NCBI RefSeq assembly: GCF_905475395.1
Contig: NC_058340.1
Location: 65,450,181 to 65,514,180, forward strand
Direction: 5' to 3'
Length of the DNA stretch: 64,000 nucleotides
Origin: Chrysoperla carnea
Lineage: Eukaryota; Arthropoda; Insecta; Neuroptera; Chrysopidae
Below are positions 35,582 through 49,900 of this stretch, piece by piece. Positions within the stretch are counted from its first letter, which is position 1, and every line of letters starts with the position of its first letter. Both the position numbers and the translations under genes were made by a program. The notes under the pieces are model-generated. The model was not told where the DNA came from. It saw only the letters and a program-made list of their open reading frames with translations, and did no database searches.

Positions 35582-38214
35582 GTAAGTTTTATATCTTGAA
35601 ATTAAATAATTAGAAAACTTTCAACATAATTTTAACGTATTGACTATTTAATCATTCGAAAAGAAATTTTTAACTTTTTAAATTTGGAACTAATCTGTCC
35701 CATTCTGTCCATAATTTTTCATTATCTGATAACTTATTAGAAGACTTTCCCTGTTATTAATTAAACAATTTTTCTGAAAAAATTTTGAAGAAAACTCAAT
35801 GAACAGAATATTAAAAAAACATTATTATCCAGTCAAATTAGTCCATAAAATATAAGTAAGGTTATAAAAATTCCCATGGAGCTGAAAATTGGTATGAATG
35901 TTCAGAATACTATTATAAATGAAGTCCCCATCAATCTCCCTTGTGCAAAAAATTTTATTGAGGGGTGAAGTTTGCAAAAATAGGCTTTTCGCGTTTTTCA
36001 GCAAAACGATGAATTTAACAGCAAAAATAGTTCACACAAAAATTGTAGACCATTTAATTTGCTACAAAATCTGTCTATGCACCTTTGTTCATAAGTGCTG
36101 CCATTTTCATGATGTAGCGGTTCACAGAATTGAAAAAATTATTTTATTCGTTTATATAAATTTCTGAACCGTTATACGAGTAAAAATATGAGTCCCTATA
36201 TCTTATACATACAAATTTTAAATTTTTTTAAATATAAATCAAAGCCAAGAACTCCGTCCCTATTTTTGTTTAGTAGCATGGCCTGAGTACCATCTGTCTT
36301 CCATTCAATTGTCAGCGTGGTGATGCTCATATACCTGTCTGATTTCAAAGGTCTCATACTCCACAAAATACTGTTAGTCGTAAGTATTGAAAGAGGTGGT
36401 AAATTTTCGGAGTACCTGAAAGACCAGACGTCTGTAAAAATTCATGTGCAGTGTCGAAAAAATTATACTCGAAAGAGTAGCATTGATGCTGTTAAAAGAG
36501 GAAGCTGGTTAATCAAAAATAAGTCCTCATATTTTTACTCGTATAACGGTTCAAAAATATATTACGAAAAAAATAATTTGTTCAATTCTTTGAACCGCTA
36601 TATCACGAAAATGGCAATACTTATGAAACAAGATGTAGAGACACTTTTGGTAGAGAATCGGATTAACTATAATTTTTGCTATGAAATTCATCGTTTTGCT
36701 GAAAAACGCGAAAAGCCTATTTTTGCAAACTTCACCCCTCAATAAAATTTTTTGCACAAGGGAGATTGATGGGGACTTTTCACAATTTATTTATAATAGT
36801 ATTCTGAACATTCATACCAATTTTTAGCTCTATGGGAATTTTTGTAACCTTCAAAGTGTAATTTGACTGGATAATTAATTAATTGTTTGTATATAGGATG
36901 CAGTAAAAATAATGGCAAAAGATTTAGTACGAACACGAAAATATGTGAAAAAATTTATGTTAATGAAAGCAAATATACAAGCGGTTTCATTAAAAATACA
37001 AACGTTACGATCACAAAATGCAATGGCAACAGCGATGCGTGGTGTTACAAAAGCAATGGCTAGTATGAATCGACAAATGAATATGCCACAAATCCAACGA
37101 ATATTACAAGAATTTGAGAAACAATCGGAAATTATGGATATGAAAGAGGAAATGATGAATGATGCTATTGATGATGCAATGGGTGAAGATGATGATGAAG
37201 AAGAAACGTATGTATCTGAAAACTTCAGTGAAGCATTAATCTTTATTAGACAGTATCAAAATAGAAATTATACAGAGAAATCAGGAATAAAGGGCATTTC
37301 GATTGGAATACCATCCAATTTTGTAGACTAGATAATAGGGAATATTCATGAAATTTAAATTTGGTTCAAATATTTTTCTTCCGTAATTTTAATGACTGGA
37401 AATTTCAACTAAACCATTATTTTAGTAATTATTATCTTTTTAATTACTTAAAATTAATTAATAAAAGTACAAATTCAGTGAGGGCATTTAACAATTTCTA
37501 AAACGGAAATTAAAATTTTTATACGGACGTGACATCATATTACGGGCTTGTCAAATTTGTTGACATACTGTATGATATTTAATTACTTACATTTTATAAG
37601 GTATTTCATTAAATTATACTATTCTACGGCTTTTTATTAGAAAACTTAATAATAACGAGTGTAAATTCATTTTTTTAAGTGTAAATTATACATTGAACTG
37701 TCAAAAATTGACAGATCACGTACTTATACGTCATCAACAGAGAGCGTCAAAAAAATGCGTTTAAATATCTCAAAATTATAATGTATTTTAAATATTTTTT
37801 TACACTTAAATACAGCATTTTTAAGCAGTATTTATATTTTTTACTTTGTTATAACGGTGTAAACAATGAATTAAAAATATAAAAAAAATACATGAATATT
37901 CCCTATTTAATGACCGTGGAATATATTTCCTAACCTAAAAATCTAACATTTAAATAATTATATTAACATTTTTATTTGTTTTTTTTTTCAGCGATACCGT
38001 TGTGACTCAAGTATTAGATGAATTAGGATTACAATTAAACGATCAATTATCTGGATTACCACAAGCCGGTGGTGCTCTTACAACTGGTGGTGCCAAGACA
38101 CCAGTGGCTGTGGGTGCTGGTGCTGGTGGTGGGGCCAGCGGTGGGAATTCATCTCCACTATCCGATGCTGATGCTGATTTACAAGCACGTCTTGATAATT
38201 TACGTAGAGAATAA
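35414..38214 (+). CDS. CHMP2A: Charged multivesicular body protein 2a (Vps2), ESCRT-III subunit
   Basis: Exons 35414-35581, 36897-37207 and 37992-38214 join into a complete 233-residue protein. The N-terminus MEWLFGKKVTPEEMLRKNQR and the following basic helices are the Snf7/Vps2 core. Exon 2 carries the next helices (RTRKYVKKFMLMKANIQAVS, MNMPQIQRILQEFEKQSEIM) and an acidic segment. Exon 3 ends with the MIM1 motif DLQARLDNLRRE, known to bind the MIT domain of Vps4. ESCRT-III polymers of CHMP2A with CHMP3 and CHMP4 remodel membranes in multivesicular-body sorting, cytokinesis and envelope sealing. The protein is slightly longer than vertebrate CHMP2A because of a Gly/Ala-rich linker (residues about 180-210). 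Start: first ATG of the conserved N-terminus. Intron 1 hosts a 1-kb fold-back transposon. Confidence 0.95.
35829..36870. mobile_element. Fold-back transposon in CHMP2A intron 1
   Basis: Arms of about 350 bp (35829-36192 and 36526-36870) are inverted copies at roughly 85 percent identity by eye. The outer ends are CCAGTCAAATTA and TAATTTGACTGG. The 333-bp centre holds part of an ORF (36317-36745) reading GGKFSEYLKDQTSVKIHVQC then RKNYTRKSSIDAVKR, which resembles the N-terminal Cys/Arg-rich segment of repetitive, transposon-linked arthropod proteins. No full transposase. Confidence 0.75.
36897..37207 (+). CDS. CHMP2A: CHMP2A exon 2
   Basis: Acceptor TATATAG ends at 36896. 311 bases ending two bases into a Thr codon, donor GTATGT. 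Reading on into the intron runs to a stop at 37329-37331. Confidence 0.93.
37208..37991 (+). other. CHMP2A intron 2
   Basis: 784-bp AT-rich intron; no structure seen. Confidence 0.6.
37992..38214 (+). CDS. CHMP2A: CHMP2A exon 3 with MIM1 motif
   Basis: The T-rich acceptor TTTTTCAG ends at 37991. The exon completes Thr, then DTVVTQVLDELGLQLNDQLS, the Gly/Ala linker and the C-terminal MIM1 helix. Stop TAA at 38212-38214. Confidence 0.95.
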
Positions 38215-38383
38215 CAGATTTTTATGATCGATATTTATTTTATAAAATTTATTGTTTTTATAATTATAATAGGATTTAATTAATTATATTTTTTAATTAC
38301 AAATATAAAAGTTTGCTTACACAAAACTGTTTATAAAAAATCATTATTTTGTTTTTAAAGATCATAAAGATCCTTATTTTTAG

Positions 38384-38389
38384 AATAAA
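38384..38389 (+). terminator. Candidate polyadenylation signal of CHMP2A
   Basis: AATAAA 170 bp after the stop codon, the nearest canonical hexamer downstream. Confidence 0.4.
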
Positions 38390-38421
38390 GTAATACATTT
38401 TTAATTAAATCTGTAAATGTC

Positions 38422-38456
38422 AAAGATCATAAGACTGGTAAGATCTTATGATCTTT
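38422..38456. repeat. Short perfect hairpin downstream of CHMP2A
   Basis: AAAGATCATAAGA and TCTTATGATCTTT form a 13-bp perfect stem with a 9-base loop. A partial copy of the arm lies at about 38357-38374. Confidence 0.6.
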
Positions 38457-41400
38457 ATGGTAAGGTGGTGATGAGTTGTTCAAAAGCGCTGTTCTTAGAA
38501 ACGTAAGAACAAACACGAAGACGGGGGAAATTGGCATACCTGGGAGCGAAAAAAATCGTTCGAAAATGAAGAAGGGAGAAGAAAATGAATCGTTTGAAAA
38601 TGAAGAACCAGCCGGGCAAATCCCCAGAACGCTTAAATTCTAAGACAGACTAACATATTTTAAAGTGGTGTTGTTTTATAATTTATCTTAACGCTGTCTC
38701 CTAAGAAATGAAGTCACTTCGAAAGGGAGAAGAAGAAATACTTAAATAGGAAAGAAGGAACCAAATATCTCAAAATGTACCAATTTTAAATTTAGAACAT
38801 GAACAAATTCTCTCGAACTTTATTACAGATTTTACATTTTTGAACTAGCAACTCTTTTTCTTCCGTTTATGCTTGACACAAATGTGGATATAAGTAATTA
38901 GTTCCAGTAGTTTGTACTTTGTATATAAAATATTTTTGGGGGAATTTTAAAGGACGCTACTGTCCAGTAAGTCATAAAGTATAAATTTCAAAGTTAAGTA
39001 TCTTCAATCTTGTAGTCTAGAATTGTTAACAATAGGACTAAGGCATTACTAAATCACAAGGAGAAATTAATCTGGACATTCACAGATATAATCACAGGAA
39101 ATTGAGCTTTCGGGATGAAGCCTGTAAATGAAGGAAAATAAATAATTATTGCAGGGAATGAAATGAAAGTTAAGAGAACCATTGCTTTGATATTTTGGAG
39201 CAAGATTTTTTGGACAAACTGGAACTGGCAGCTTTGCTGAAAACTGAAAATGCTATAAAGCTAATTTGATATCATTGGGTTGATGTTAAGAAGACTATTG
39301 AGCTAAGTCATGATTCTCCCGAAATTCTCTACGAATAAAATTCCACTTTGCGTTAAATTATTCGATTGTCTTCACACTATAATCAGAAAAAATATAACTG
39401 AATTCCATTTTCTATAAAATTCTCATCTATATAACCTGCAATTCGTATTCAAAATAAAGGTATATGTAATAGAAAAGAATCAATATATTACAGTTTTATT
39501 CGAAAAATGAATCGAATTTTATGATTTTCGAATCACCTTAATTTTATTATCGACATATATAGAATGAAATGTACGTATAGATATTTCGACTCGTAACGTA
39601 TTAAAAAAGGAAGTATCAAGCAACATGCGGAAGTTCAACCAAATCGATTATCTTTATTTCTTTCGATGTATCAATATTAGTCAGAAAAGGACGAAATATA
39701 TAGGAAGGACATCCGTGGAGGTTAGTAGTATTACAACAAGGATAGAAACTTTATTAGAAGATTCATTCAATATATAGTGTGTATACATCGTTTATGTGTT
39801 GTAATTTTGCTTACTACGAAACTACGAAGATTTTCGGATATATGCTGTCATACATCATATCTTTTAGTAACGACGTCATAACTATTGGATAAGTAAACAA
39901 TCAATATTGGTCTCGATGGACTAAACCAAATCTACTAAATTCCTTATTTCAAATCATTGGCTGAGTTTCGCCGATGTGAGCCCTATAATGTCATACATGG
40001 GGTGCCGCTACTAGCGCTTAGTTTAGTTAAAATCGTTCTTATCCGCGGAAAAAGGAAAATTTGGTGTACAATAATAAATATTCTCCAATTCCAGCTTTTT
40101 ACGTTTTTTGACGCGGGTATAAAGCTGAGCCCTTACATTGGACTTGTTCAGCAGACATAGGCCGTACATTATAATATTTTTTGTCTAGCAAAAGTAGCAC
40201 GTTTCTCTTTTATAAAACATAATAACGAACATGCTTTTATCTAGCTTTTATGCGATCATACAAAATATTTTGTATCGTATAAAAGCGATTACGTATTAAA
40301 TCGCCTATTTTTGCTGAGCAAGCCTATTGCAAGCATTGTTTGTTTTGAATGTAACTACGAAATGCTGTGTGATAAAAAGCTTTTTGCTTTAAATGTACAG
40401 CCGCCACTGTGTAGTATTCACAATTTACATCGAAATGAACTGTACATCGATGTTATTACCAGACTATGACGTCGATAAATATGGCGCAAGGTCTGTGTTA
40501 ATACCCGCGTGTTTCAAATTATATTTATTTGATTTTAATTTTTGAAATAAAAGTTAAATTTTGAATTTTTGCTTTTTTTAAAAACAATTATTAAAAAATA
40601 TTTAAGTTACTCGATGTTTGTCCCTATTCCAGATTTTCTTTCTCGAATCATATAAAACACTAGCAGGAATTAGGAATAAAAATATTTGTAAATATGAATC
40701 ATACGCACACGATGGTCGTATTTTTATGAATAAAAAGTTACGCGTGATAATAATGAATGATAGATTAAAAAAATGAAAAAGTTTTTCCACTATTATGAAA
40801 ACGATATTATATTGATTTACAGCTAAAAATAGAAAATCAAATTTTTTTGGGATAAAATATTTAATATTGATATTGTTGTATTAGAACAAGAAGTAACATT
40901 TACAATATTTTAATAAAACACATTTTAGGTATGTATGTACTATTGAATAAAACAATCGATTACAATTATACGGTAAATAAATTAATTAGATGAAAATAAA
41001 TGGTGTAACGTATAATAGGTGACACGATTGACTAGTTGTAATAAATATATAAAATTGCCATCAATATACACGGAGAAATTTTCTTCGAGCAGGTTTCAAA
41101 TATTATTCGCTTAGGGTCGAAACAAAATTTAGAGCCATCTCTCAGAAATATTTAAAGCTTTATACCATAGTCAATTATTTATTAGGGAATTATTATTATA
41201 GTTTATGACTCATTACTAGTTTATTATTTAAATAGGATTTGTAAGATTTTTTCTATGTATTATTAACTGTAATTTTTACGCGTTAGGTTTTAAATTTTTA
41301 GAACTGTGGTGCTTTGAAAGCCATAATTCAAAAACTAATTTTAACCGACGTCATTGTTTTTGTGAGTTTTGTGAAATTGTTGACATTAGAGCATTAAAAA

Positions 41401-43094
41401 CATGCTTAGGAAGTAGCTTCTTCATTTATTAACAACTAGAACGAGAATTAAACGACATTAATCGAAATTTTGACCTATATTCGAGTATAGGAGCAAAACG
41501 AAGACGTTACTTTTTTTAAATTGATTAATAAGCGTTAAATTTTACATTTTAATTAATGAAATACACAATATTCGTTGATTTACTTCATTATGATTTGTTT
41601 ATTTTTAATAATCATAAGTTTTTATTAAAATATTAATTTGCAAGGAGTAAAAAAGATGACGTGTAGGTATTCGCTGTTTTTTGGCACATAACAACTCAGA
41701 ACCGATAATATTTATACATTTTTGAAAGCATATAAGTAGAAAATGAATTTTTTAAGAAATCTTCGTAGAAAAAAGTAATATGCGAAAAGGAATAACTAAT
41801 TCGTTAGCTATCAGGCAAAAGTTTTTGAACTACATGCCCGTTTTAGTAAAGTATGAAAATGTTAAAAAACGTGCCTATTCGAATGCCGTTCATTGTCGAT
41901 ATCCGGTTTATTGGTCAATTATGTTACAAATAAGCTCTAGTACAACACCCTAACACCCTGTCTAGAGATTATGTAATGCAAGTTTAAGCTGTGGTTATAA
42001 TCTATTTTAAATTGAAGTAAACAGTTCTAAGAATTGTTCAAAGAAAAACTTCACCGTATAATCCGTATAAAACATTGTAAATTGTAAAGTCACCCCCAAT
42101 ATGCGAGGGTGTATGTCGGTATTGTATTATACTATACACATTTTCATATTATGATCAATGATGCTATCCTTATTCTACTCGTGTTTTCCCGGTCTGTGAC
42201 GCCCACATATCATGGCCCCACAGTATACCAGGACGAGCTTTTCATTGATCAGTTGTAGGCAGAGTGGAGTCGCGCAAGGCACCGGGAGGCCGTCGTCGTC
42301 TGCTAACCATCGTTACCGAACGCACAAACATATATTATTAAAAAAAGGTTCTGCCACCATCTCGATTTTGTGTTCATTAAATAAACGAAACGAAACGTTC
42401 AAATTTGAAGTGAAATTTTTCTCATTTTTTTCTGTTTTCTTCTTTTTTCTATAAAAATTTTATTTTTTTTGAGTTTTTCTTTACCATTTCCTGTCAACTC
42501 TGAATATAGATCTGTAAGTGTAGTTGCAAACCCGGAAATAATCTCAATAAATGAAGGAATCAAGTCAGAAATGCATTATGGGTGTTATAGTAAACTCTAA
42601 TGTTGTAAGTCGAATGATGACCTATTTCGAAGAGTCGCTACAAAATTACTAGAGCATATTATTTTTTTAGTTAAATGGTGCCTGATTTTTTTAATTTTAT
42701 TATTTTTATAATTTATTAATTTTTTTAAGAAATAAAAAGTTCGAATAATATTTAAATTTGTGTGTTTTCTAGTAAGTAATTTCTTGTATGCGTCGCGTTT
42801 TGGATTTCGTTTTTATATTAAATTCGAACGAAGTAACTTGATATAAAAAATGTTTCCGAAAGAGTGATTAAAATAAACAAGTGATTTTTTTTTTAAATCC
42901 AAAAATTTTTCTTACGTTAAGTAAAAATTTCTTTGGAATAGCCTAAGGGGCATTTTGACCCTATTTTTTCAATGATTATCTGGAAAGCATGATCGTTGTA
43001 TCTGGTTGGAAGGGTGGAAAAGTCGGCCACCGTGAATTGAGGCAGAAGCAGCAACTGAAGCAGCGGAAGTGTATATTATTGAGAAAACGGTGAA

Positions 43095-43910
43095 ATGTCC
43101 CGCGATCCCTATGGTAGTTCCAGTATTGGTGGTGGTGGAAATCGATCTCCACGTAGTGTTCGTCGAATCGCTGAACTTCCAACTGTAGATCGTTCACCGT
43201 CACGCAGTTATCCTGCAACAACAGGAGGACGCGGTAGTCCATTAGGTAGAAAATCAGCTGTTAGACAAACTCGTTCAGGAAATAATTCTCCAGATCATAC
43301 AGGTTACGGTTCATCATATCATCATCAAACAATGGGGAGTCCATATTACAGTCGTGAGGATGACCTTGCCAGTCCGGTGCTGTTAGACGAGCGTGGCCGA
43401 TCAACAGGGCCAGGAAGTCATCATAGATCACGTAGTGCGACACGACCCACGGGCGTAGGTCCAATGAATGTACGATATCAATCGTTGGACCGGGCAACCG
43501 GAATCTTGAGCGATTCGGCTCATGAACGTGAATTCATGCCAATCAGAGAGCCACGTGAACGATCGCTGGATCGGGGTGGTCGTGATCGTAGTTTGGAGCG
43601 TGGTTTATATTTGGAGGAAGAATTATATGGGGGATCAGCAAGATCAGCACGTCAATCACCAAATCCACATTTATCATCACGCGAACCATTCATTGGAGAA
43701 TTACAACATCAAAATAATGATTTACAACGCGAGCTTGGTAATTTGAAAAAAGAATTAGAATTAACAAATCAAAAATTAGGCTCCAGTATGCACAGCATTA
43801 AAACATTTTGGAGTCCAGAATTGAAAAAAGAACGTGCGTTGCGTAAAGAAGAATCCGCTAAATACAGTTTAATTAACGATCAACTGAAATTGTTAAATAA
43901 TGAAAATCAG
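43095..43910 (+). CDS. brp: bruchpilot exon with start codon and N-terminal region
   Basis: 272 codons, phase 0, ending Glu-Asn-Gln with donor GTAATT. Includes the low-complexity N-terminus and the first coiled-coil heptads. Confidence 0.92.
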
Positions 43911-46900
43911 GTAATTACTCATTTCATTTTATTCGTAGTAATAGTATTTATAGTAGTGGGGGAAAGAGTAGGGGGAATTTTACTGATTAGTTTGTTCATC
44001 TGTCAACAACCATAGGCAGATGTCTCTCAGATCTCACGATAGATGAACAATCATTATATTAGGTTAATGCACGACCTTTGGCACTATTTTTAAAAGGGCA
44101 ACAAACATTACTTTTATGAAAACTTTAATTAATGTTAATGCTGATATCTTAAGATATTTATAATATTCAATAAACATTTTTGTAGAATCGATATTAAATC
44201 GGTTAATGTCCGCCATATTGATGGTATCTGAATATCTAAATTCACTGATATTTCTCGGTCCAGTAAAAAAAGGTAATGAGTATAATAAAATGAAATAATT
44301 TTACCCATTCCCTATTTTTAGGTAATAAGGTAAAAATTATAGTTTTTTTTTTTTTTTTGACAACTATTACTTTAACAATATAATTAGATAAGAGATAAGA
44401 TCTTTATATTTCATTTCGAAATTTGATATTAAAATCAGATAAGCAAATGACACTTTAATTTCCTTTTGTTTCGGTAATAGATTTTAGCATTTCCGTATAT
44501 AATAGTTTAAAATTTATAGCCTAATATTTACCAAATAGTTAGGCGAATATTTATTGCAAGATTTTCCTTGAAAGTTTTTTAGTAAAATTATTGCGAAAAT
44601 GTAACTACATTTTTCAATATTCAATTAAATTCAAAATTGAAATTATTTTCGAATTCACCTAAATCTTCTTTAAAGTGAAATTTGTTGCAGTCAACTTTTC
44701 TAAAATGCCCTTTATGAATATTTAGGTTTTCAAAATTTTCGGTTTAAATTCCATTTCCTTATAGAGACAAAATATATCGAATTACGCATAAGGTATATAC
44801 AAAATAAAATTTATTTTGAAAATTTATTTATTAAGAAAATGATCTTGGAAATTTTTCGAAAGAGAATTAAAGTCGAGGTGCCAATCTATTGATTTTTTAG
44901 AAAAGTAGAGAAAATGAAATAAATATTTAGGGTAGTTGGGAATTTTACAGACTTTTATTTAACTTGCAATGTTCGTAAATGTAGATTTTTCATCAACGTC
45001 TTTCTTTTCGGCTGTGATAAGTTTTGCCACCGATGACAATATAAAACTATAAAGTTATTTTTTTGATGAAAAAGAATTATGGTGGAAGCGATTTGAAGAG
45101 TATATATAAAATATAATATGAATATGGTAGAGGCCATAAAAAGCTAATTCATTTAAGTCTTAAATTAATGGGCCGTTAGTTTACAATCAAGGAAGAATTT
45201 CATGATTTGTTTTACCATTATTTTTGAAGGATTGATAAAGAAAAGTTTGGTAATAAAGAAAATTGATAATTTTCGCTTTGCAACCTTTTCGATAGTTACA
45301 AATTTCCTATCATTTTTATTAATTTAGATTTACGAAAATAGAAAACTCGATTTTTATTAATTTAGTCATATTACATACCTTCTTTTCTCAATTTTTCAAA
45401 AAGCAGATGAGCTTAACAAAAAGTGTATTCATTTTTTTTATACACTGAGTCCATATAAAGATGACTCAAAAGCCATAAAAATTTAGTCTCTACTTTAAGA
45501 GTTGAACAAAAATTTCATGACAAAAATAATTTTTCAAAAAAGAAGCTTTAATCGTCATGAGCTTTAAATTAGAAAATTAATGTTTTACTTGAATCTCGCA
45601 CACTTTAAATAAAAGCTTGAGACGCTTATGACAACGAAGATCGTAATCCTCATAAAGGGATACCCTGTACATATGAATATATATCAAGGTATACTACCCA
45701 AGTTTGTAACGCTTAAAGAAGTGTCCACAAAAGCACCTACTTAGTCCATTTTCAATTGTCCGCCTGTCAGTCTGCCTGAACACTATAACCCAAAAACGAA
45801 AAGAGATATCAAGTCGAAATTTTTATAGCGTGCTCAGGACGTAAAAAGTGAATTGGGGTTCATAAATAAGACCCGCCTTGTAAATCACTAAAATTTACCT
45901 TTGAAATTTTCGAAAAACAAATAAATAAGGCCCGAAAGGCCGTCATAATTGTGTTGGCTTTTTAAACTCTTCTAATTTATAAAAAATAATGCAAGCACTG
46001 ACATTCTACACTTTTTATACAGGGTATTACAATAATAAACTCAGTAAATTGTTTTTTTTCAGTTGGTTTACTTAAAAAATATATTTTTCACCACAACACT
46101 CATCTGGAGGGAGTTCGTTCTTTTATAATAATTATCTTTTATTTTTTTCTAAAAATTTATTATGACAGAATAATCATAGACTAAATTAATTATTCAATTC
46201 ATTAAAAAAGATTGCATACAGTGCTGGTTTGACTCGGAGATGCTTCTTCGGTTTTTTGTAAAAAGGAAATATTGTTATTTTTAATAAGTAGGACACAGGA
46301 AGCCATAGAGTATATCTTCTACTATACACTATAACGGTCTATTATAATGAACGGTTGTCTTTGTCATTCCCATTGACAGGATATAATAAAAATAATAATG
46401 AGATCCTGTAATTATCCCATGTGATTTGAGTCTATATTCATATATAGAGTAGTGAGTACACACATCACAGTCAAATGGATGTAAAATTTCCCTATTTTTG
46501 CTAATTTTTTTTTTTTAGGTCAGTATGTTATCTACTATGCATTTTGTACTGTTTTATATGTGCAGCAACTAGTTCATTGATCCGAAGTTCTGCTCCGTAT
46601 CTCTTTTAATCTGATGAGATTCACAGCTCCTACATATACACTGTCTGTATAGACTATACAGGGTGTCCCGTGATTCGATGATCATAGCTTAAGAGTGTAT
46701 TCTCTGAAAAATTTTAAGTCGGAAATGCCTTTTGAACTTTTGTCCAAAACTCATTAGTTCAGGAGTTATGGGAACTATTAAATTTAACCACTAAAATAAA
46801 GAACAAAAAGCTTAGCTGATGTATACAAAATTGCATACAAAAGCTTACCTGATGTAATTCTGTACATTTTTGATTTTTATTCAAGTTTCTAGGATCGAAA

Positions 46901-49900
46901 ATGGCTGGTTTTATTTTTAAATTTAAACTTTTGTTCTATTTCTAACGGTATTCAAGATGGGTCCTACGGACACAAGACCCAATTAACCTATGTTGCTCAT
47001 TTACGAACTTAGCCTCACTTTTTACGTCCTGAGTGCGCTACAAAAGTTTCAGGTTGATATCTCATTTCGTTTTTGAGTTATCGTTATCATAGACAGACGG
47101 ACAATCGGAAATGGACTAATGAGGTGAATTTATGAACACGTATACCGTTATATTTAATAATAAGATAAAATAAAACTCTGGAAATATCCCATTTTTTGTC
47201 CACCCTTTTCCCACCTATGTAATTTGTATTAAAAAGTTTACCCAAAAAGACAACATTTTTTTATTCTATTAAATAATTAATGTATTAAAAAAGGAAAATT
47301 GTCCTTTATTGAATTTATAGGGTCAATATCTTGTTTACACTTTATTCATAATAAATGTATATCTACAATTCTACATACCTATATGGGCAATGTACCTGTA
47401 AGGTACAGATCATACAAGGTCCACTTAAGTCGTTTCGATACCAAAACGAAAGTGTTACCAAAACTATGAAATTTTGTGTGTCAATTAATGAGTATTTAAT
47501 ACGTCTTCTGTATTTTCAAGTCGATTCTCTGTACGATTTACGAAACATTAATTATTGAAAACAGTCCTTTTTTCATGGTAGTATATATACATACTTTTCA
47601 TATTTGTGGAATCCTGATCTCGGAATTAAGCACATAAGTGATAACTAGCGAAAAACTGGCATCACAGCTTAAAAGAATGAAAAGAATGGGTTTCAAAAAA
47701 GATTTTAATAAGATCTGATCAAATTTGCCTGTGTTATAAAAAAAACGAATTTTTTAGCTTTATGACGTCATCAAAATCCAAAAAATTAAATTTTGCTCTA
47801 TCACATCCAAATTTTATCCAATTTTGATAAACCAAGTATGCAATCCTACTAAATTTGGTTCATATTTTTCAAATTTGTAATAAAAATTAACCTAGCTCTC
47901 TTAGGTTTCAAGAATATGGTGTCCTGGTCCCGGAATTAAGCAAATAATTTATAGGTAGCGCAAAACTGACATCACAGCTGAAATGAATGACCCAAAATTA
48001 GTGGGTTTCAAAAAAAATTCCAATATGATGGGACCAAATTTGCTTGTGATATCAAAAAAATCGATTTTTTTAACTCGATGACGTCTTCAGAATCCAAAAA
48101 ATTTAATGTTGCTCTATCACATTCAAATTTTATCCAATTTTGATAAACCAAGTATGTAATCTTACTTAATTTGGGCCATTCTTTTCAAATTTGTGATCAA
48201 AATTAACCTAGCTCTAATTTGTTTCAAGAAAGTCTTGGTCCCGGAATTAAGCACAGAAGCGATAGCTAGCGAAAAATTGAAATCACAGCTGAAAAGAATG
48301 GCCCAAAATTAGTGGGTTTCAAAAAAAATTCCAATAAGATCGGATCAAATTTGCTTCTGCTATCAAAAAATCGATTTTTTTAACTTAATGAGGTCATCAG
48401 AATCCAAAAAATTTAATTTTGCTCGATCACATCCAAATTTTATCCAATTTTGATAAACCAAGTATGCAATCCTACTAAATTTGGGCCATTCTTTTCAAAT
48501 TTGAAATAACTATTTTCTACTTTGAAGTACAATAAAAGCTTGTCCTTTAAAAAGTATTTTTTATTTAAATTTTTTTAGAAACACACCGGTTTAATAAAAT
48601 TTTTGATAACATAAACTTTTTTTTTTAAAAAGGAAGCTGTAAGAGATTATGACTTTCATCATAAAAATAGATCCCTTGATAAAACCTTTTGAAGTAGGTA
48701 GTTATAATCTTTAAAAACCTACGCATACATTTTAATAAAAATTAAATATATATTCCTTTTCCTACGCGATAGCGATAGATATTCAAGTTAAAAATTAAAT
48801 ATTTATTAGTTGATTTCATATAGAATAATTACACACCCAATTAGCGTTTTAGGGTTGAATAAATATATATTTGTGGATATATTTTATACAAATGTAGGTA
48901 TTATATAATTCATAATTAAATCGAATAACCATACATACATAAATTTAATTATGCAACTACCTATGACTCTGACTATATAGGTACAAAAAGTTTGTATAAT
49001 ATATAAAATAAAATCAATAAAAAATATATTAAAAATTCATTAAGAATAAATAATTTATTATTATTTGTAACAATAATAATAATTATTATTATAATAATAT
49101 TATTGTTAAAGTGAAGTACTATAGTCTAAGAGCTAGTGAAAAAATAACAGTTTTAAACAAGGCCTACTTATATTTTGGCCAATAACTCTCTTGTTCATGA
49201 AATGACAAGAAATGAGCGTCCACATTTTTATAAGTGGATAAATCTTACGTTATCACGGAATCACACTAGCAGGGCGAAAAATTTCGAATGAATTTTACGT
49301 AATGACTAATGTTTAGGACTGCTTAATTTCGGATTTTCTATTCCTTGTTGAATTAAAGTAGGGATGAAACAAGACATTCTGTCGGAATTACATTCTTTAA
49401 TTATAAAACTACATCATACTACCTAGACCCGTGCTAAATTCCGCATTGGCGTGGCTAAAAACAGGCTAAAAAAATAATCTATTAGTGATAAATATCAACA
49501 CTAATTTACTTTCTTTTTATTTATAGGCAATTTTATTGCAAATATGATATACGAATTGCATACTGAACAAAATTAAATCTTAATATAATTTCTCTAGCCT
49601 ATTTTTTTTTTTAATGGTTTGTTTTTAGACCATGAGCCTATTTTTCGTCATTAGTCAGCACGATAAGCTTTAAAAAGAAGATAAAACAGAAAAATTTATA
49701 GAGGAATAAGCAAGATCTCTCGATGTGACAAAAAAAACAAGCTATAGAAATAATATATAAGATTAAAATTACAGTCACACTATAATTATTTGAAAACGTG
49801 GTTTTTAAATTGTTAGAATATTGTTAAAATCAGAATCTGGAATATTATTAAAATTAGAAATTTTCCGGGGATTTTTCCAGAATGCGCATTCGTAAATGCA

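Larger units (their letters stand above)
38215..43094. other. Intergenic region and 5' flank of bruchpilot
   Basis: About 4.9 kb. Apart from the hairpin and polyA signal, I see no gene or repeat family. The stretch 42185-42330 is notably GC-richer than its surroundings and contains TGATCAGTTG, which fits an insect initiator, followed by GCGCAAGGCACCGGGAGGCC. It may mark the bruchpilot promoter or first non-coding exon. The 130 bp before the ATG at 43095 (GGCAGAAGCAGCAACTGAAG region) looks like 5' UTR. Confidence 0.4.

Noticed and set aside
43522-43746. Alternative-frame ORF over the bruchpilot first coding exon
   Set aside because: Shadow; the ELKS frame is unambiguous.
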